Source: Clostridia bacterium (GTDB lineage Bacteria; Bacillota; Clostridia; Oscillospirales; Acutalibacteraceae). Taken from it: a DNA stretch of 64,000 bases. Under the pieces are notes generated by a model. The model did no database searches, was not told the origin of the DNA, and was given only the letters and a program-made list of their open reading frames with translations. Position numbers and translations under genes: made by a program. Below are positions 49,658 through 59,026 of this stretch, one piece after another (the stretch's first letter is position 1; each line of letters begins with the position of its first letter). Location: positions 62,001 to 126,000 of the forward strand of contig JAFRUO010000003.1 in NCBI GenBank assembly GCA_017438845.1, given 5' to 3'.

Positions 49658-51199
49658 TTAACTCCTGCCTTTTTTTAGTTTTCGGGTAAGCTTTCGGAAC
49701 ACGCCGAGTGCCAGATCCTTTTCGTACTCGTTAAAGCCCTTGACCCACATAATCGCAAAATAGAACAGTACGAAAACGGCGCCGTTGATAAGAAAGCTCA
49801 GGTACCTGTTCGTCACGGGGTTAAACCTCTGACAAAGGAAGCCCAGCGCGCTTGCAAGTATAAGCTGCGGCATAAGCTTTAAATAAACCTGCTTAAAGAA
49901 AGCCGGCATATCGATTTTAAGCACCTTGTAATGCGTTACCGCCATAAGAATATTCCTGATAAAGTACGCTATGCAAATAGAAGCGGAAGCGCCGATTGCG
50001 CCGAAATACTTTGAAAGCGGAAGCGAAAAGACAATATTCGCCGCACCGGTTATTATGAAAATAACCGCCTGCCAACGCACCTTGTTTTCAACTATAAGCG
50101 TAGTGTTTGCAATCTGCATCGGGAGGTAGAACATACTCGGAACTATAAGCAGCACCGCGCAAATGTAAGTGTCCGCAAAATCGGGCTTGTTCCAGATGTC
50201 AATAACAAACGTCCTTCCGAAGGTAATAAAGCCGACGGTAATCAGACCCGTGATAATAAGCTGAAGCCTTCCGATTTTAACCATCAGCGGTAACAGCTCC
50301 TCTTCCTTTTTGCCGCTGACAACTATTTTTGAAATTCGCGGCATAAACATACCGTTGATAGCCGTCGCAAAGGTATAGACATAACCCTCAATCGTGCTTG
50401 CAAGTCCGAAAATCGCGGTTCCCACCGAGCCGGTTGCAGACACAGCGGCGATAATGGTCGGGGTGATGTTGAATATCATCCTCTGCATAAGAGCCGTGAC
50501 GGTTGTCCAGATTGAAAAGCCGAAAATGTCCTTTAACAGCGATTTGTCAAAGAAACGGAAATTTGCACGCATTGCAGTTCTGCGCCTGATTACAAGCAGC
50601 TTTAAAAGTATGGTAAGTATACCCGAAACCGCATTTGCGGTTACGAGGGCTTCAACACCGAAGCCGAGAAGCAAAGCCGCAACCACGCTGAAGATAATGA
50701 AAACCTTATGGAAAAGGTCGCAGGCTTTAAGCTGAACGAACTTTTCGTACGCCGTCAGTATTCCGTTAAGGTTCATAAACGGGAACTGAACAAGACTGTA
50801 TATTGCAACAATTATGTAAAGCCCTTTAAGGGTGTGGATTTCATCGGGAGTAAGGTTTTTGTAGATAGTTTCAATCAGGAAATACGCAACGACGAGAGCC
50901 ACGAAGATAATTGCGTCAAGCGCCATATAAAGCTTATACACAAGACCCATAAAGTCGTTTGCCTTATTCTGCTCGCCCTTTGCAACGTAAAGCGACACAA
51001 AGCGACCGACTGCGGCTGACATACCGAAGTCCATCACGAAAAGCGTTATCAGCGAGGAGGCAATCGTATAAAGCCCGTAATTCCCCTGCCCGATTTTTGT
51101 AATCATCCAGGGGGTATAAACGAGGCCCGCTACTATATTGACGACTATGGCAAAATAGCTCATCATCGCGCCGAATTTAATCTGTTTAGAGCTGTTCAT
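49658..51199 (-). CDS. Wzx-type polysaccharide flippase (second copy)
   Basis: 513 residues, 12-14 membrane helices, MVF/MATE-like. YTPWMITKIGQGNYGLYTIASSL and AYEKFVQLKACDLFHK align by eye with the first copy, but overall divergence is high, so this is not a recent duplication. Two flippases in one locus suggest two export units or different glycan carriers. AAAGGAG ribosome site. Confidence 0.9.
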   Translation of the reverse strand: MNSSKQIKFGAMMSYFAIVVNIVAGLVYTPWMITKIGQGNYGLYTIASSLITLFVMDFGMSAAVGRFVSLYVAKGEQNKANDFMGLVYKLYMALDAIIFVALVVAYFLIETIYKNLTPDEIHTLKGLYIIVAIYSLVQFPFMNLNGILTAYEKFVQLKACDLFHKVFIIFSVVAALLLGFGVEALVTANAVSGILTILLKLLVIRRRTAMRANFRFFDKSLLKDIFGFSIWTTVTALMQRMIFNITPTIIAAVSATGSVGTAIFGLASTIEGYVYTFATAINGMFMPRISKIVVSGKKEEELLPLMVKIGRLQLIITGLITVGFITFGRTFVIDIWNKPDFADTYICAVLLIVPSMFYLPMQIANTTLIVENKVRWQAVIFIITGAANIVFSLPLSKYFGAIGASASICIAYFIRNILMAVTHYKVLKIDMPAFFKQVYLKLMPQLILASALGFLCQRFNPVTNRYLSFLINGAVFVLFYFAIMWVKGFNEYEKDLALGVFRKLTRKLKKGRS

Positions 51200-51208
51200 A
51201 TTTCTCCT

Positions 51209-52168
51209 TTATTTTAGCGCAAGAACAAATGCATATTTTTCGAGCTTGAGCTTTTTAAGGACAAGCTGTAACAGAAGGCTTAAAAGATACAGCACCGCAA
51301 GCACCGCAAAGGGTCTTATTATAAACAACGGTACGTTATAGGGCAGTCTTGTATTGATTATGCCGGCAGGCTGCATCTGAATAAGGTATATAAAGAAGGA
51401 TTTCTTTCCTATATCGCAAAGAGGCTTTACCTCGCTTAAAGCGAAGGAGAGGTTGTAAAGCAATACAAAGCCCGATATTTCGACGGGAATCGAAAAGTAA
51501 TCAATGTACGCCTTGTCCTGACCGAATTTGACGCTTAAAATAACCGAAGCCGTGAGCACGGCAAGGCTTATTAACAACGGGAGGACACCCGAAAGCCTGT
51601 CGATAAGCGAGTATTTTTTAATAAGACAGCCCAGGGCGAAAAGTCCGACCCAGTTAAGGACGTTAAAGTGCTGGTCAAAAATTTCGCCGTATTTAATAAC
51701 GCCGAAGGCGGAAAGCATAACCGAGGCTACGCTTATAAAAACGCATACGGTAAGGATTGCGCCGTTTTTGTAAATACGTCCGAAAAGTGCGTAAAGCACA
51801 AGCAATACCGGAAGATACCAGTACCAGGTTTTAACGCCGAGCATCCATTTTACAAGCGAAACGGGGAAGCCGCCCAAATCGCGGCTGAGAAATGCGGAAA
51901 AAGCAAAGGTGCCGATCGAAATCAAAAGCCACGGAACAACAATTGTTTTAAGCTTTGAGAGAAAAAAGCTTTTCGAGTCCCCCTGCTCCCTTTTATAAAA
52001 GAAGCCCGAAACAATAAAGAAAACCGCAACGCCGACCTGACCGAGGGCAATTCTTACGCTTTCGGCTGTAGGATGAGCCTCGCCGAAGGGCATATGTGCA
52101 AGAATAACCGACAGTATCGCAAACGCTCTGATGGCATATAAGGCTTTGCTCTGCTTCTCTGTTATCAT
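51209..52168 (-). CDS. Acyltransferase family 3 membrane protein
   Basis: 319 residues, about ten membrane helices. The N-terminal motif IRAFAILSVILAHMP carries the histidine of acyltransferase-3 enzymes, and SGFFYKREQ and a KTWYWYLPVLL patch follow. The ATG at 52168 overlaps the upstream stop (ATGA), so translation is coupled; a longer frame has no support. It would O-acetylate or otherwise acylate sugar units of the glycan. Confidence 0.88.
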   Translation of the reverse strand: MITEKQSKALYAIRAFAILSVILAHMPFGEAHPTAESVRIALGQVGVAVFFIVSGFFYKREQGDSKSFFLSKLKTIVVPWLLISIGTFAFSAFLSRDLGGFPVSLVKWMLGVKTWYWYLPVLLVLYALFGRIYKNGAILTVCVFISVASVMLSAFGVIKYGEIFDQHFNVLNWVGLFALGCLIKKYSLIDRLSGVLPLLISLAVLTASVILSVKFGQDKAYIDYFSIPVEISGFVLLYNLSFALSEVKPLCDIGKKSFFIYLIQMQPAGIINTRLPYNVPLFIIRPFAVLAVLYLLSLLLQLVLKKLKLEKYAFVLALK

Positions 52169-53307
52169 AAATTCAATGACCTGAAAATCCTTTCCCACTC
52201 GTTTTTAAGCGAAGTCGGGTCAAAAATGTTATACATCGGATAAAAAATTTCGTTTTCGGTTTTGAAGGTGTAATTCTTCATCACCTTTTCAAGGGCGGTG
52301 TGAAGCTCGGAAAGATCGCTGATTTTAACAACGGGAGCGTTCATTTCGTCAACCTCTATATAGTTAAGCCAGTCGCCCTGAATCATCAGCGAGCCTGCGG
52401 TAACCTGTTCCTTCATGGCGTTGGAAAAGGCGTCGCTTATCCTGAGGTTTAAATAAATATCTGTTGCAAGGCACATTACGGCGTTTCTTTCAAAGGGTAC
52501 ATACTCCTCAAGCACCTCATAGCTTGTGCCGCACTCTGCCGCCGCCTGCTTTACACGCTCTATGTAATCGTTGTCAAAGCGGTTGTACTGCACGGGAATA
52601 ACGACGTGAAGCCTGTCCTTAAGCTCTTCGGGAAGAAGAGAGATTTCGTTTAAGCAGATGTCCTGCCTCTGCGCGGGGTCGGCGTTGTAGCCGCAGACGA
52701 GCAGAAGCTTTCCGTCGGGTACTCCGATTTCCTCACGGCACTGCTGACGTGTTTTCTTTTCGGATATTTCCTTGATTTTCGGCACTGCGCCACTCGGGAA
52801 ATGCACAACCTCAAGCTTGTCGTCATAGCCGTGACCGAAGCGCTCACAAAAAACAATTTTTGAATTTTTTACCGTTACGGTAATTTTGTCGGCATAGGGC
52901 AAAATCTGCTTTTGCTTTTGGATTTCCTTCTCCGACGGAATAAGTACATCCGTACCCCAGTAGGTCAGCACAAGCCGCTTAAAGTTCCTTTTGAACAGCT
53001 TGTAGAGAAGTATGCTCTGCATATGAAGGTAGTGAATATGACAGACGTCAACCCTGCCGAGCTTTAAAAGGAAAATACATTTTCTGATTAAGCGCTTTGC
53101 GGTGGCAAGCCTGTTACTGCTTGCGTCGGGCGTGTCTGCGGTGAAAACGGTGACGTTGTTTTCAGCGTAAAATTTTCGGTATTCCTCGGGTATTTCCATA
53201 AGAGAGTGGCGCAGAATATAGATTTCGTTACCCTCCCCTGCGAGGAAGAATCTGACGAAATTATACACATGCATTGAAGCTGCGTCGCTGATAATCAAAT
53301 ACTTCAT
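52165..53307 (-). CDS. GT4-like glycosyltransferase
   Basis: 380 residues in the GT-B fold. KYLIISDAASMHVYNFVRFF opens it, HIHYLHMQSILLYKLFKRNF and YWGTDVLIPSEKE follow, and the C-terminal domain holds LLVCGYNADPAQRQD and an acidic cluster near LRISDAFSNAMKEQ. It resembles Fuc4NAc/WbaZ-like transferases in layout, but the donor is unknown. GGAGAG ribosome site. Confidence 0.85.
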   Translation of the reverse strand: MKYLIISDAASMHVYNFVRFFLAGEGNEIYILRHSLMEIPEEYRKFYAENNVTVFTADTPDASSNRLATAKRLIRKCIFLLKLGRVDVCHIHYLHMQSILLYKLFKRNFKRLVLTYWGTDVLIPSEKEIQKQKQILPYADKITVTVKNSKIVFCERFGHGYDDKLEVVHFPSGAVPKIKEISEKKTRQQCREEIGVPDGKLLLVCGYNADPAQRQDICLNEISLLPEELKDRLHVVIPVQYNRFDNDYIERVKQAAAECGTSYEVLEEYVPFERNAVMCLATDIYLNLRISDAFSNAMKEQVTAGSLMIQGDWLNYIEVDEMNAPVVKISDLSELHTALEKVMKNYTFKTENEIFYPMYNIFDPTSLKNEWERIFRSLNL

Positions 53308-53319
53308 TTTTCTCTCCGT

Positions 53320-54312
53320 TTACCTTGCGAATTTTTTGAAAATGGAGCCTAATCCCTTGTGTCGGATTCTGAGCATAACGCTTTCAAGCTTCAGCTTTTT
53401 TCCGATAAGCGGATGTCCCTTGCCGGTAATAAGATAAAGTCTTTCCTTGTACTCAACGTTATCAATGACCTGTCGGGGATGCTTCAGCGGAAATTCAAGG
53501 CTCTCCGCGTCGCCGTAGAAGGAATCTCTTATCCTTTTCGGGATACATTCAAGCTGAGTGTTTGAATGCGTGCTGTCCGCTCCGAGTCCTATGTTTTTAA
53601 TAAGATTTTTTGAAGGCGTTATCATTAGCTGGGAATTAAAATACCTGGCATAGGTCTGAACGGTTTCCCAGTGAGGCACGCCCTCTGCCTTGTGGCCTCT
53701 GCAAACCTCTTCATAATGAGGATAAGATTTGTCGCCTTTTCTGTAGTTTCGCATGAGTCTCATGGCGTTTTCATCGTCGAGGAAGCTGTAGTCCTCATCC
53801 CAGGTGTCAGCTACTCTCTTCCACGAAGCCCAGCCCCATACCGAGCCGACGCTCGTAAAGAAATAGCTGTCGGGACACTCAAAGCCCCTTACCTGATTCA
53901 TACCGCAGATGCGTGAAATTCTGTTGTCGAATTCGTATCTGTCAAGCATTTCCCTGCAGAAGTTGAAAAAGTCGGGAGTCGCAACAATATCGTCCTCAAG
54001 CACGATTAATTTATCAACAATCGAGAAAGCCCATTTGTGACTGTAAAAGGTTGAAGGATCGCAGCCGTAATTTTTTTCGTTGTACTTGCGGTAAACCTCG
54101 CAGTCCCAGTCAATGTTTTCGGCTATCCGACGGCATTTTTTTATATTTTCAAGGTCGTCGGGACGGTTTTCTCTCGGTCCGTCCTGCCAAAGCAGAAGCC
54201 TTCTCGGTCTGACAGCCCTGACCGCTTCGAAGCATTTTTCAAAGGTATCAGCCCTGCCGAAGAAAATCAAAAGCACGTTTACGTCGGTAAGCCAGGGTTT
54301 TTTCTCAGACAT
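53320..54312 (-). CDS. GT-A glycosyltransferase, sugar-transferase type
   Basis: 330 residues. VNVLLIFFGRADTFEKCFEAV opens the fold, VLEDDIVATPDFFNF (about 107) is the metal site, and WGWASWKRVADTWD is characteristic of a family seen in O-antigen and capsule loci. Basic C-terminal end. GAGGAG ribosome site; the start overlaps the Wzy stop by eight bases. Confidence 0.88.
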   Translation of the reverse strand: MSEKKPWLTDVNVLLIFFGRADTFEKCFEAVRAVRPRRLLLWQDGPRENRPDDLENIKKCRRIAENIDWDCEVYRKYNEKNYGCDPSTFYSHKWAFSIVDKLIVLEDDIVATPDFFNFCREMLDRYEFDNRISRICGMNQVRGFECPDSYFFTSVGSVWGWASWKRVADTWDEDYSFLDDENAMRLMRNYRKGDKSYPHYEEVCRGHKAEGVPHWETVQTYARYFNSQLMITPSKNLIKNIGLGADSTHSNTQLECIPKRIRDSFYGDAESLEFPLKHPRQVIDNVEYKERLYLITGKGHPLIGKKLKLESVMLRIRHKGLGSIFKKFAR

Positions 54313-55528
54313 ACTCCTCTTCCCCCTCTCCTTTGTTCATCGAATAGAATTCCATAAGAGGAATTAAAAGGAACACAACTACGCTGATTTCAAACGAATT
54401 GTTGGGGTTAAGAATTCCGAGCACTAAGTACGAGGCAAAAACAATCCATAGGGTTTTGTCCGACCGCAGCTTCGCTATAATACTTTTCATAAACATCACG
54501 GTTATGCCGATATAAAGCCCCGTACCGATAAGACCGTGACTTGCAAGTAAGGGAATATAGGTGGAATGTCCGTGGTTTACAATATATGAGTTATAGCTGT
54601 CAAGCATATTTACCCCGAAGAAGGGATGGCTTTTGAAAAGGGAGAAGCACCTTCGCATATAGTACATTCTCGAGGTCGTTTCCTCGCCCGTGGTGAGTGT
54701 GATATACATAAGCTTGAAGTGATAAGCCAGCTCCTGAAGCGGAATATGGTTTCCGAGGAAGCCGATTATCCTTGTAAAGCTGATAATAATTGTAACGGCA
54801 ATTGCCGTAAGTATCATTTTCGTTACAAAGCCCTTGCTTTCTTTAATAAACACGATAGTTGAGAAAACAATAGCAAGCATTATAAGTGTGGTGTACTGAG
54901 TAAGTATGCAGTACACGAAAAGCATAACGAACAACACAATGAAGCCGAATTTGCTTCTGCCCGTGCTTCTCATAATCTTAACCGCAACATACGGAATCAA
55001 TGTGCCTACCGCATATGAAAAGCCAAAGCCTCCGTAGTTTTTGCTTCGAAGCTCGTTAACATATTCGTTTTCATTGGTACCCATTGCCATACGCCTTGCT
55101 ACAAGCGGGTCAACCGAAAACGCAATAAAGGTCCTGACCATAATAAACGCAAACAGAAGTAAAGTCAGTATTATTATCAGTTTGATCTCAGGCTCGTTCT
55201 TCCTGGAAACGGAATAGTCAAACATAAAGTACGGCAAAAAGCAAAGATACGAAACTACGCTGAAGTTAATTGATGAATTAACATCAAGCGGCGTATTCAT
55301 CAAAAAGCCGAACGCAAAGAACAGCACAAGACTGACAAGAAACAGATAAAGCACTGAAAGGTTTTTCCTCTTCTGCATACAGTAAAGCGCCATAAACGGC
55401 AGGCTCGCCGCAATGATGTAAACATACTTTACGGAGTACTTGAGCACGGGAAGGACAAGCAACGCTATCAAGAACAAAAAGTAAAGCGCAGTTATTATGT
55501 TATTAATCTTCAGTATCTTTTTAAGCAT
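54305..55528 (-). CDS. Wzy-type polysaccharide polymerase / O-antigen ligase-like (second copy)
   Basis: 407 residues, about 11 membrane helices. The block VRTFIAFSVDPLVARRMAMG ... YGGFGFSYAVG matches the first Wzy-like protein. The loop NHGHSTYIPLLASHGLIG is the outer catalytic-type loop of O-antigen ligase folds. Overlaps of eight bases with the genes on both sides show tight operon packing. Confidence 0.87.
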   Translation of the reverse strand: MLKKILKINNIITALYFLFLIALLVLPVLKYSVKYVYIIAASLPFMALYCMQKRKNLSVLYLFLVSLVLFFAFGFLMNTPLDVNSSINFSVVSYLCFLPYFMFDYSVSRKNEPEIKLIIILTLLLFAFIMVRTFIAFSVDPLVARRMAMGTNENEYVNELRSKNYGGFGFSYAVGTLIPYVAVKIMRSTGRSKFGFIVLFVMLFVYCILTQYTTLIMLAIVFSTIVFIKESKGFVTKMILTAIAVTIIISFTRIIGFLGNHIPLQELAYHFKLMYITLTTGEETTSRMYYMRRCFSLFKSHPFFGVNMLDSYNSYIVNHGHSTYIPLLASHGLIGTGLYIGITVMFMKSIIAKLRSDKTLWIVFASYLVLGILNPNNSFEISVVVFLLIPLMEFYSMNKGEGEEEYV

Positions 55529-56804
55529 TACCTTCTCCCCCTCCCTGTATTACCGAATTAAGCTCGCTGTAAAGCTTCTTTGTAAGCAGCTCTCTTGAAA
55601 ACTGCTTTTTGCCGTATTCGTACGCCCTGTCGGCATATTCCTTTCTCAACTCTTTGTCGGAGATAAGCTTCTCAAGGCAGGTTAGGATTTCCTCGGGTGA
55701 CGTTGCTACGGCGGCGCAGTCGGTCTTCAGGAAGAAATCAACCGAGGCGATGTCAGCGGGTCCTGCGGCAAAAATCGGACGTGCAGACGAAAGATAATCC
55801 GCTATTTTTGTGGAGAATGAATATTTGACCGCAAAACGGCTTTTGTCGTCAAACGCCTCCGCGTGCACGAGGATGTCGGCGTTTTTCTGAATGTCGGGGA
55901 TTCTGTCCGCACTGACGCTTCCGCAAAGGAAGCTGCTTTCGCCGTCGTCAAGCTTCGCTTTAATTTTAGCGTCAACGGGCGTTGAGCTGTATACCAGAAG
56001 CTTTGCCTTTACGCCGTCGGAATTAATACTGCGAAGTGCGTCGGCAATCAGCGACAGCGTTTTCCAGCGGTTTACGCCGAGCCCGCCCGTATAGACAATT
56101 TCAAGCGGCCCGTCGGTTTTTTTAGGAGCAGGTCTTTCACCGACAACGCTTACGTTTTTCGTAAGCACGGTACATTCTCTGCCGAACTCCCTTTCGTAAT
56201 CCTGCTTCTGAAGGGAAGAGATTACATAGAGCTTATCAGCCGAGGAAACGATTTTTTGCATATATTTCTTTTCCCTTTTGTGAAGGTGCCTGCGGATAAA
56301 CGACTCCTCATACGGGTTGTCATAATAATTGTTATCCCAGGCGTAAATCACAAGCGGAAGTCCGGTTTTCTTTTTAACGTAAAGAAGAAGTCTGTTTAAG
56401 AAAATATTGTTTGCAAGCAGCGAGAAAATAACGTCACTGTCACAGTCGTTTAAGAAGCTGTCAAGCTTTTTCGATTTCCATACGGGACTTCTCCAGATAA
56501 GATTTTGTAACATATAAAGTAACGGGCTGCGGTTACGGCGGGCAAAATCCATAAAGCCCCCATGGCGCTTCTTACTTTTGTAAGAACACTCCGGAGAATA
56601 ACGTCCGTATATATCGGCGCCCCCTTTACATTTCAGGAGCATACCTTCGTTAACGCAAAACGCTTTGCTCACCCTTTCGTCAGGCAGGCCAACCTTTGTG
56701 TAAAGGCTTGCCGCTTCGACGCCGTCGGGCAAAATGTTTAAGAAGGTATTTCCGACGCTTGTTTCCATATTAACGGGCGAAGCCGTAACAAACAGAACCT
56801 TCAA
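55521..56804 (-). CDS. GT-B glycosyltransferase (paralogue of 57748-59022)
   Basis: 427 residues using a TTG at 56804 (GAGG, eight bases upstream). It begins KVLFVTASPVNMETSVGNTF. The C-terminal domain has YTGGLGVNRWKTLSLIADAL, ILVHAEAFDDKSRFAVKYSF and STKIADYLSSARPIFAAGP. Large parts match the gene at 57748-59022, so the two arose by duplication. Donor and acceptor unknown. Confidence 0.87.
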   Translation of the reverse strand: MKVLFVTASPVNMETSVGNTFLNILPDGVEAASLYTKVGLPDERVSKAFCVNEGMLLKCKGGADIYGRYSPECSYKSKKRHGGFMDFARRNRSPLLYMLQNLIWRSPVWKSKKLDSFLNDCDSDVIFSLLANNIFLNRLLLYVKKKTGLPLVIYAWDNNYYDNPYEESFIRRHLHKREKKYMQKIVSSADKLYVISSLQKQDYEREFGRECTVLTKNVSVVGERPAPKKTDGPLEIVYTGGLGVNRWKTLSLIADALRSINSDGVKAKLLVYSSTPVDAKIKAKLDDGESSFLCGSVSADRIPDIQKNADILVHAEAFDDKSRFAVKYSFSTKIADYLSSARPIFAAGPADIASVDFFLKTDCAAVATSPEEILTCLEKLISDKELRKEYADRAYEYGKKQFSRELLTKKLYSELNSVIQGGGEGNA

Positions 56805-56835
56805 ATGCCGAACCTCGTTTATAAATTAAATAAAA

Positions 56836-57729
56836 TCAAGTAAGATCAATCCAGTCGCCGAGCTTTCTTTCCCACTCCTCCGGCTGACAGCGACGGAATC
56901 CGCCGCCGTGGAAGAAGGTGTACTCGCCGAAATATATTTTTCCGTTAAGCTCGTACAGGTCGATACGCACAAAGCGTATGCCCTTTGAAAGCTTAGCCGC
57001 AATTTCCTTCATCTGCTCAAACATCTCGGGCTTCGGAATAGGCTTGTCCGCCTGAGGATGAATGTTTACTATGTCAAGGTGATTAAAGTCCATATCGAAG
57101 AAATCAAAACGGCAGTCGGTGCTTCGGTCGGTGGCAACGAACATAACCTTGGGCTCTCCGCCGAAGCAGAAGAATTTGTAGTCCTCGATGCTTTTTTCGG
57201 GAGCCGTTTCGTCCTTCATAAGCTGTTCCGCAATAATGTAGGGCTTAACTCCGTTATAGGGGTATTCCCTGCCTGCGTAGAAGTAGTTTCTCGAAAGCCT
57301 GCGTGTGTAAAACTCACGCATTTCGCTGAGCTTTTCGGGAGTAAGCTCCGCCTTGCTTTTAATAATATTCGTACTGCCCGAATCGTGATTGCACTTAATA
57401 ACAAACTGCTCGGGAAGAGTATCAAAGTCAATGTCGTCGAAGCTTTCCCATTTACCGAGCAACGGGAAAAGATGACCCTCGCCGAGCACCTCGTTAATGT
57501 GGTCCCTGACGGCAAGCTTGTCGACAAGCTTACTGTATTCCGGATGCCTGTCGTTTACCTTAAGCCACTGCTGTTTTTCGGTAAAGGACACGGGATGCTT
57601 AAAGTTTAAAAGCTTCCCCGTAGTTACAAAGTAAAAGATTTTTAAATAAAGCTTATCGGGGAGAAAGGACAGTGAAAACATAATATCCCCTCTCGCCTTC
57701 CTTGAAAAAATCTTACGAAAGTCAATCAT
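56836..57729 (-). CDS. ATP-grasp TupA-like protein
   Basis: 297 residues. The TupA-like ATP-grasp pattern is clear: LPDKLYLKIFYFVTTGKLLN, TEKQQWLKVNDRHPEYSKLVDKL, FVIKCNHDSGSTNIIKSK (ATP lysine), DYKFFCFGGEPKVMFVATDR, RIDLYELNGKIYFGEYTFFHGGG (metal-binding end). Founding members help assemble teichuronopeptide in Bacillus; here it may form an amide or peptide bond to a glycan. Such a bond could involve the carboxyl group of GalNAcA. AGGAGA ribosome site. Confidence 0.9.
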   Translation of the reverse strand: MIDFRKIFSRKARGDIMFSLSFLPDKLYLKIFYFVTTGKLLNFKHPVSFTEKQQWLKVNDRHPEYSKLVDKLAVRDHINEVLGEGHLFPLLGKWESFDDIDFDTLPEQFVIKCNHDSGSTNIIKSKAELTPEKLSEMREFYTRRLSRNYFYAGREYPYNGVKPYIIAEQLMKDETAPEKSIEDYKFFCFGGEPKVMFVATDRSTDCRFDFFDMDFNHLDIVNIHPQADKPIPKPEMFEQMKEIAAKLSKGIRFVRIDLYELNGKIYFGEYTFFHGGGFRRCQPEEWERKLGDWIDLT

Positions 57730-57747
57730 CTTTTATTCTCCTGCTGA

Positions 57748-59022
57748 TTAAATATTTGCAGACATATCGTCATAAACCATCTTTTTTATTATATCGGCAG
57801 AGTGGTTTTTTCTGCCGCAGTAATAAGCCTTTTCGGCGTATTTTTTTATTTCTCCGGGCTCGTTTATGAGCTTGGTGAGAGCCGCTTCGACCTCTGTGCG
57901 GTCGGTTGCGACTGCTGCGGAGCCGTTTTTAATAAAGTAGTCAATTGACGCGGCGTCCTTCGGTCCTACCGCCAAAACCGCCCTTGCATTTTTCAGGTAA
58001 TCAACTATCTTCGTCGAGAAGGACTGATGCACCTGAAGCCTTGATTTAAGTCCGGTTCCCTCTGCGTGAACAAGTATGTCGGCGTCCTTCTGTATGCCTT
58101 GGATTTCGTCTGACGGCACCGCACCCATAAACAGAGCGTTTTTGCCGTCGGCAATACTTGAACGCTGTTTTTCGGTAAGCGGCGTTGCCGAGTATATATA
58201 AAGCTGAGCCTTTATACCGTCGGTATTGATGCTTTTGAGTGCGTCAGTGATATAGGAAACGGATTTCCATCTGCCTGCCCCGAGGTTTCCGGTAAAGGCT
58301 AATTTAACGGAGCTTGAAGGCTCTCGCTTTAATTCGGGTGGCGGCGTAAAGTCCGCGCATTTTGTAAGCACCTTACACGGAACGGAAAATATTTTTTCGT
58401 ATTCCGCTTTCTGTATTTCCGAAATACAGTAAAGGATTTCACAGCTTTTAACCGTCCTTTTTACATATCTTCTTTTTATAAGTCTGTCAATCCAGTAAAG
58501 CGGCGAAAGGCTGAACTGACGTAAAGTGTAGTTGTCGTCGGAAATATAGCCGAGCATTTTTTTGCCCGTCCTCTTTTTGGCGTAGAGAGCAATTTCGTTT
58601 AAGTAGGTCGAAAAATACACGGGCTGAAAAATAATATCGGGATTAAAGCTGTCGATAAACTCTTCGAGCTCCTTCGTTTTCCATTTTCCTGCCTTCCAGA
58701 TTAAGTCCCTTACCCAGAGCATCCAGGTAAAGCGAAGCTTCCTCGCCGCTTCCCTGCCGGTAACGGACTGTGTTTCGGCACTCCCGTTCGAGTCGGGAAC
58801 AACGACCCTGCCCGTGGAAACGCCTCTTTTAAAGACGCTTTTTAAAAGCTTCTTTTCGGAAAGCTGATAATATACCATATTGAGGCTGTTGTCGGGTATG
58901 CCCGCCTTACAGTAAATGTTGGCAAACTCAAGTCCCTCAATGCCGTCAAAAATATTTGAAAAGCTGTTGCCGAAGCTGTTGTCGGACGACCAGGGCGTCG
59001 ATGAAATAACGAGAACTTTCAT
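57748..59022 (-). CDS. GT-B glycosyltransferase (paralogue of 55521-56804)
   Basis: 424 residues. It begins MKVLVISSTPWSSDNSFGNSF. The C-terminal domain has FTGNLGAGRWKSVSYITDAL, DILVHAEGTGLKSRLQVHQS and STKIVDYLKNARAVLAVGP, matching the gene at 55521-56804 throughout this region. Donor unknown; the two enzymes probably use related sugars. Five bases after the GT2 stop; GAGGA ribosome site. Confidence 0.87.
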   Translation of the reverse strand: MKVLVISSTPWSSDNSFGNSFSNIFDGIEGLEFANIYCKAGIPDNSLNMVYYQLSEKKLLKSVFKRGVSTGRVVVPDSNGSAETQSVTGREAARKLRFTWMLWVRDLIWKAGKWKTKELEEFIDSFNPDIIFQPVYFSTYLNEIALYAKKRTGKKMLGYISDDNYTLRQFSLSPLYWIDRLIKRRYVKRTVKSCEILYCISEIQKAEYEKIFSVPCKVLTKCADFTPPPELKREPSSSVKLAFTGNLGAGRWKSVSYITDALKSINTDGIKAQLYIYSATPLTEKQRSSIADGKNALFMGAVPSDEIQGIQKDADILVHAEGTGLKSRLQVHQSFSTKIVDYLKNARAVLAVGPKDAASIDYFIKNGSAAVATDRTEVEAALTKLINEPGEIKKYAEKAYYCGRKNHSADIIKKMVYDDMSANI

Positions 59023-59026
59023 TTGT

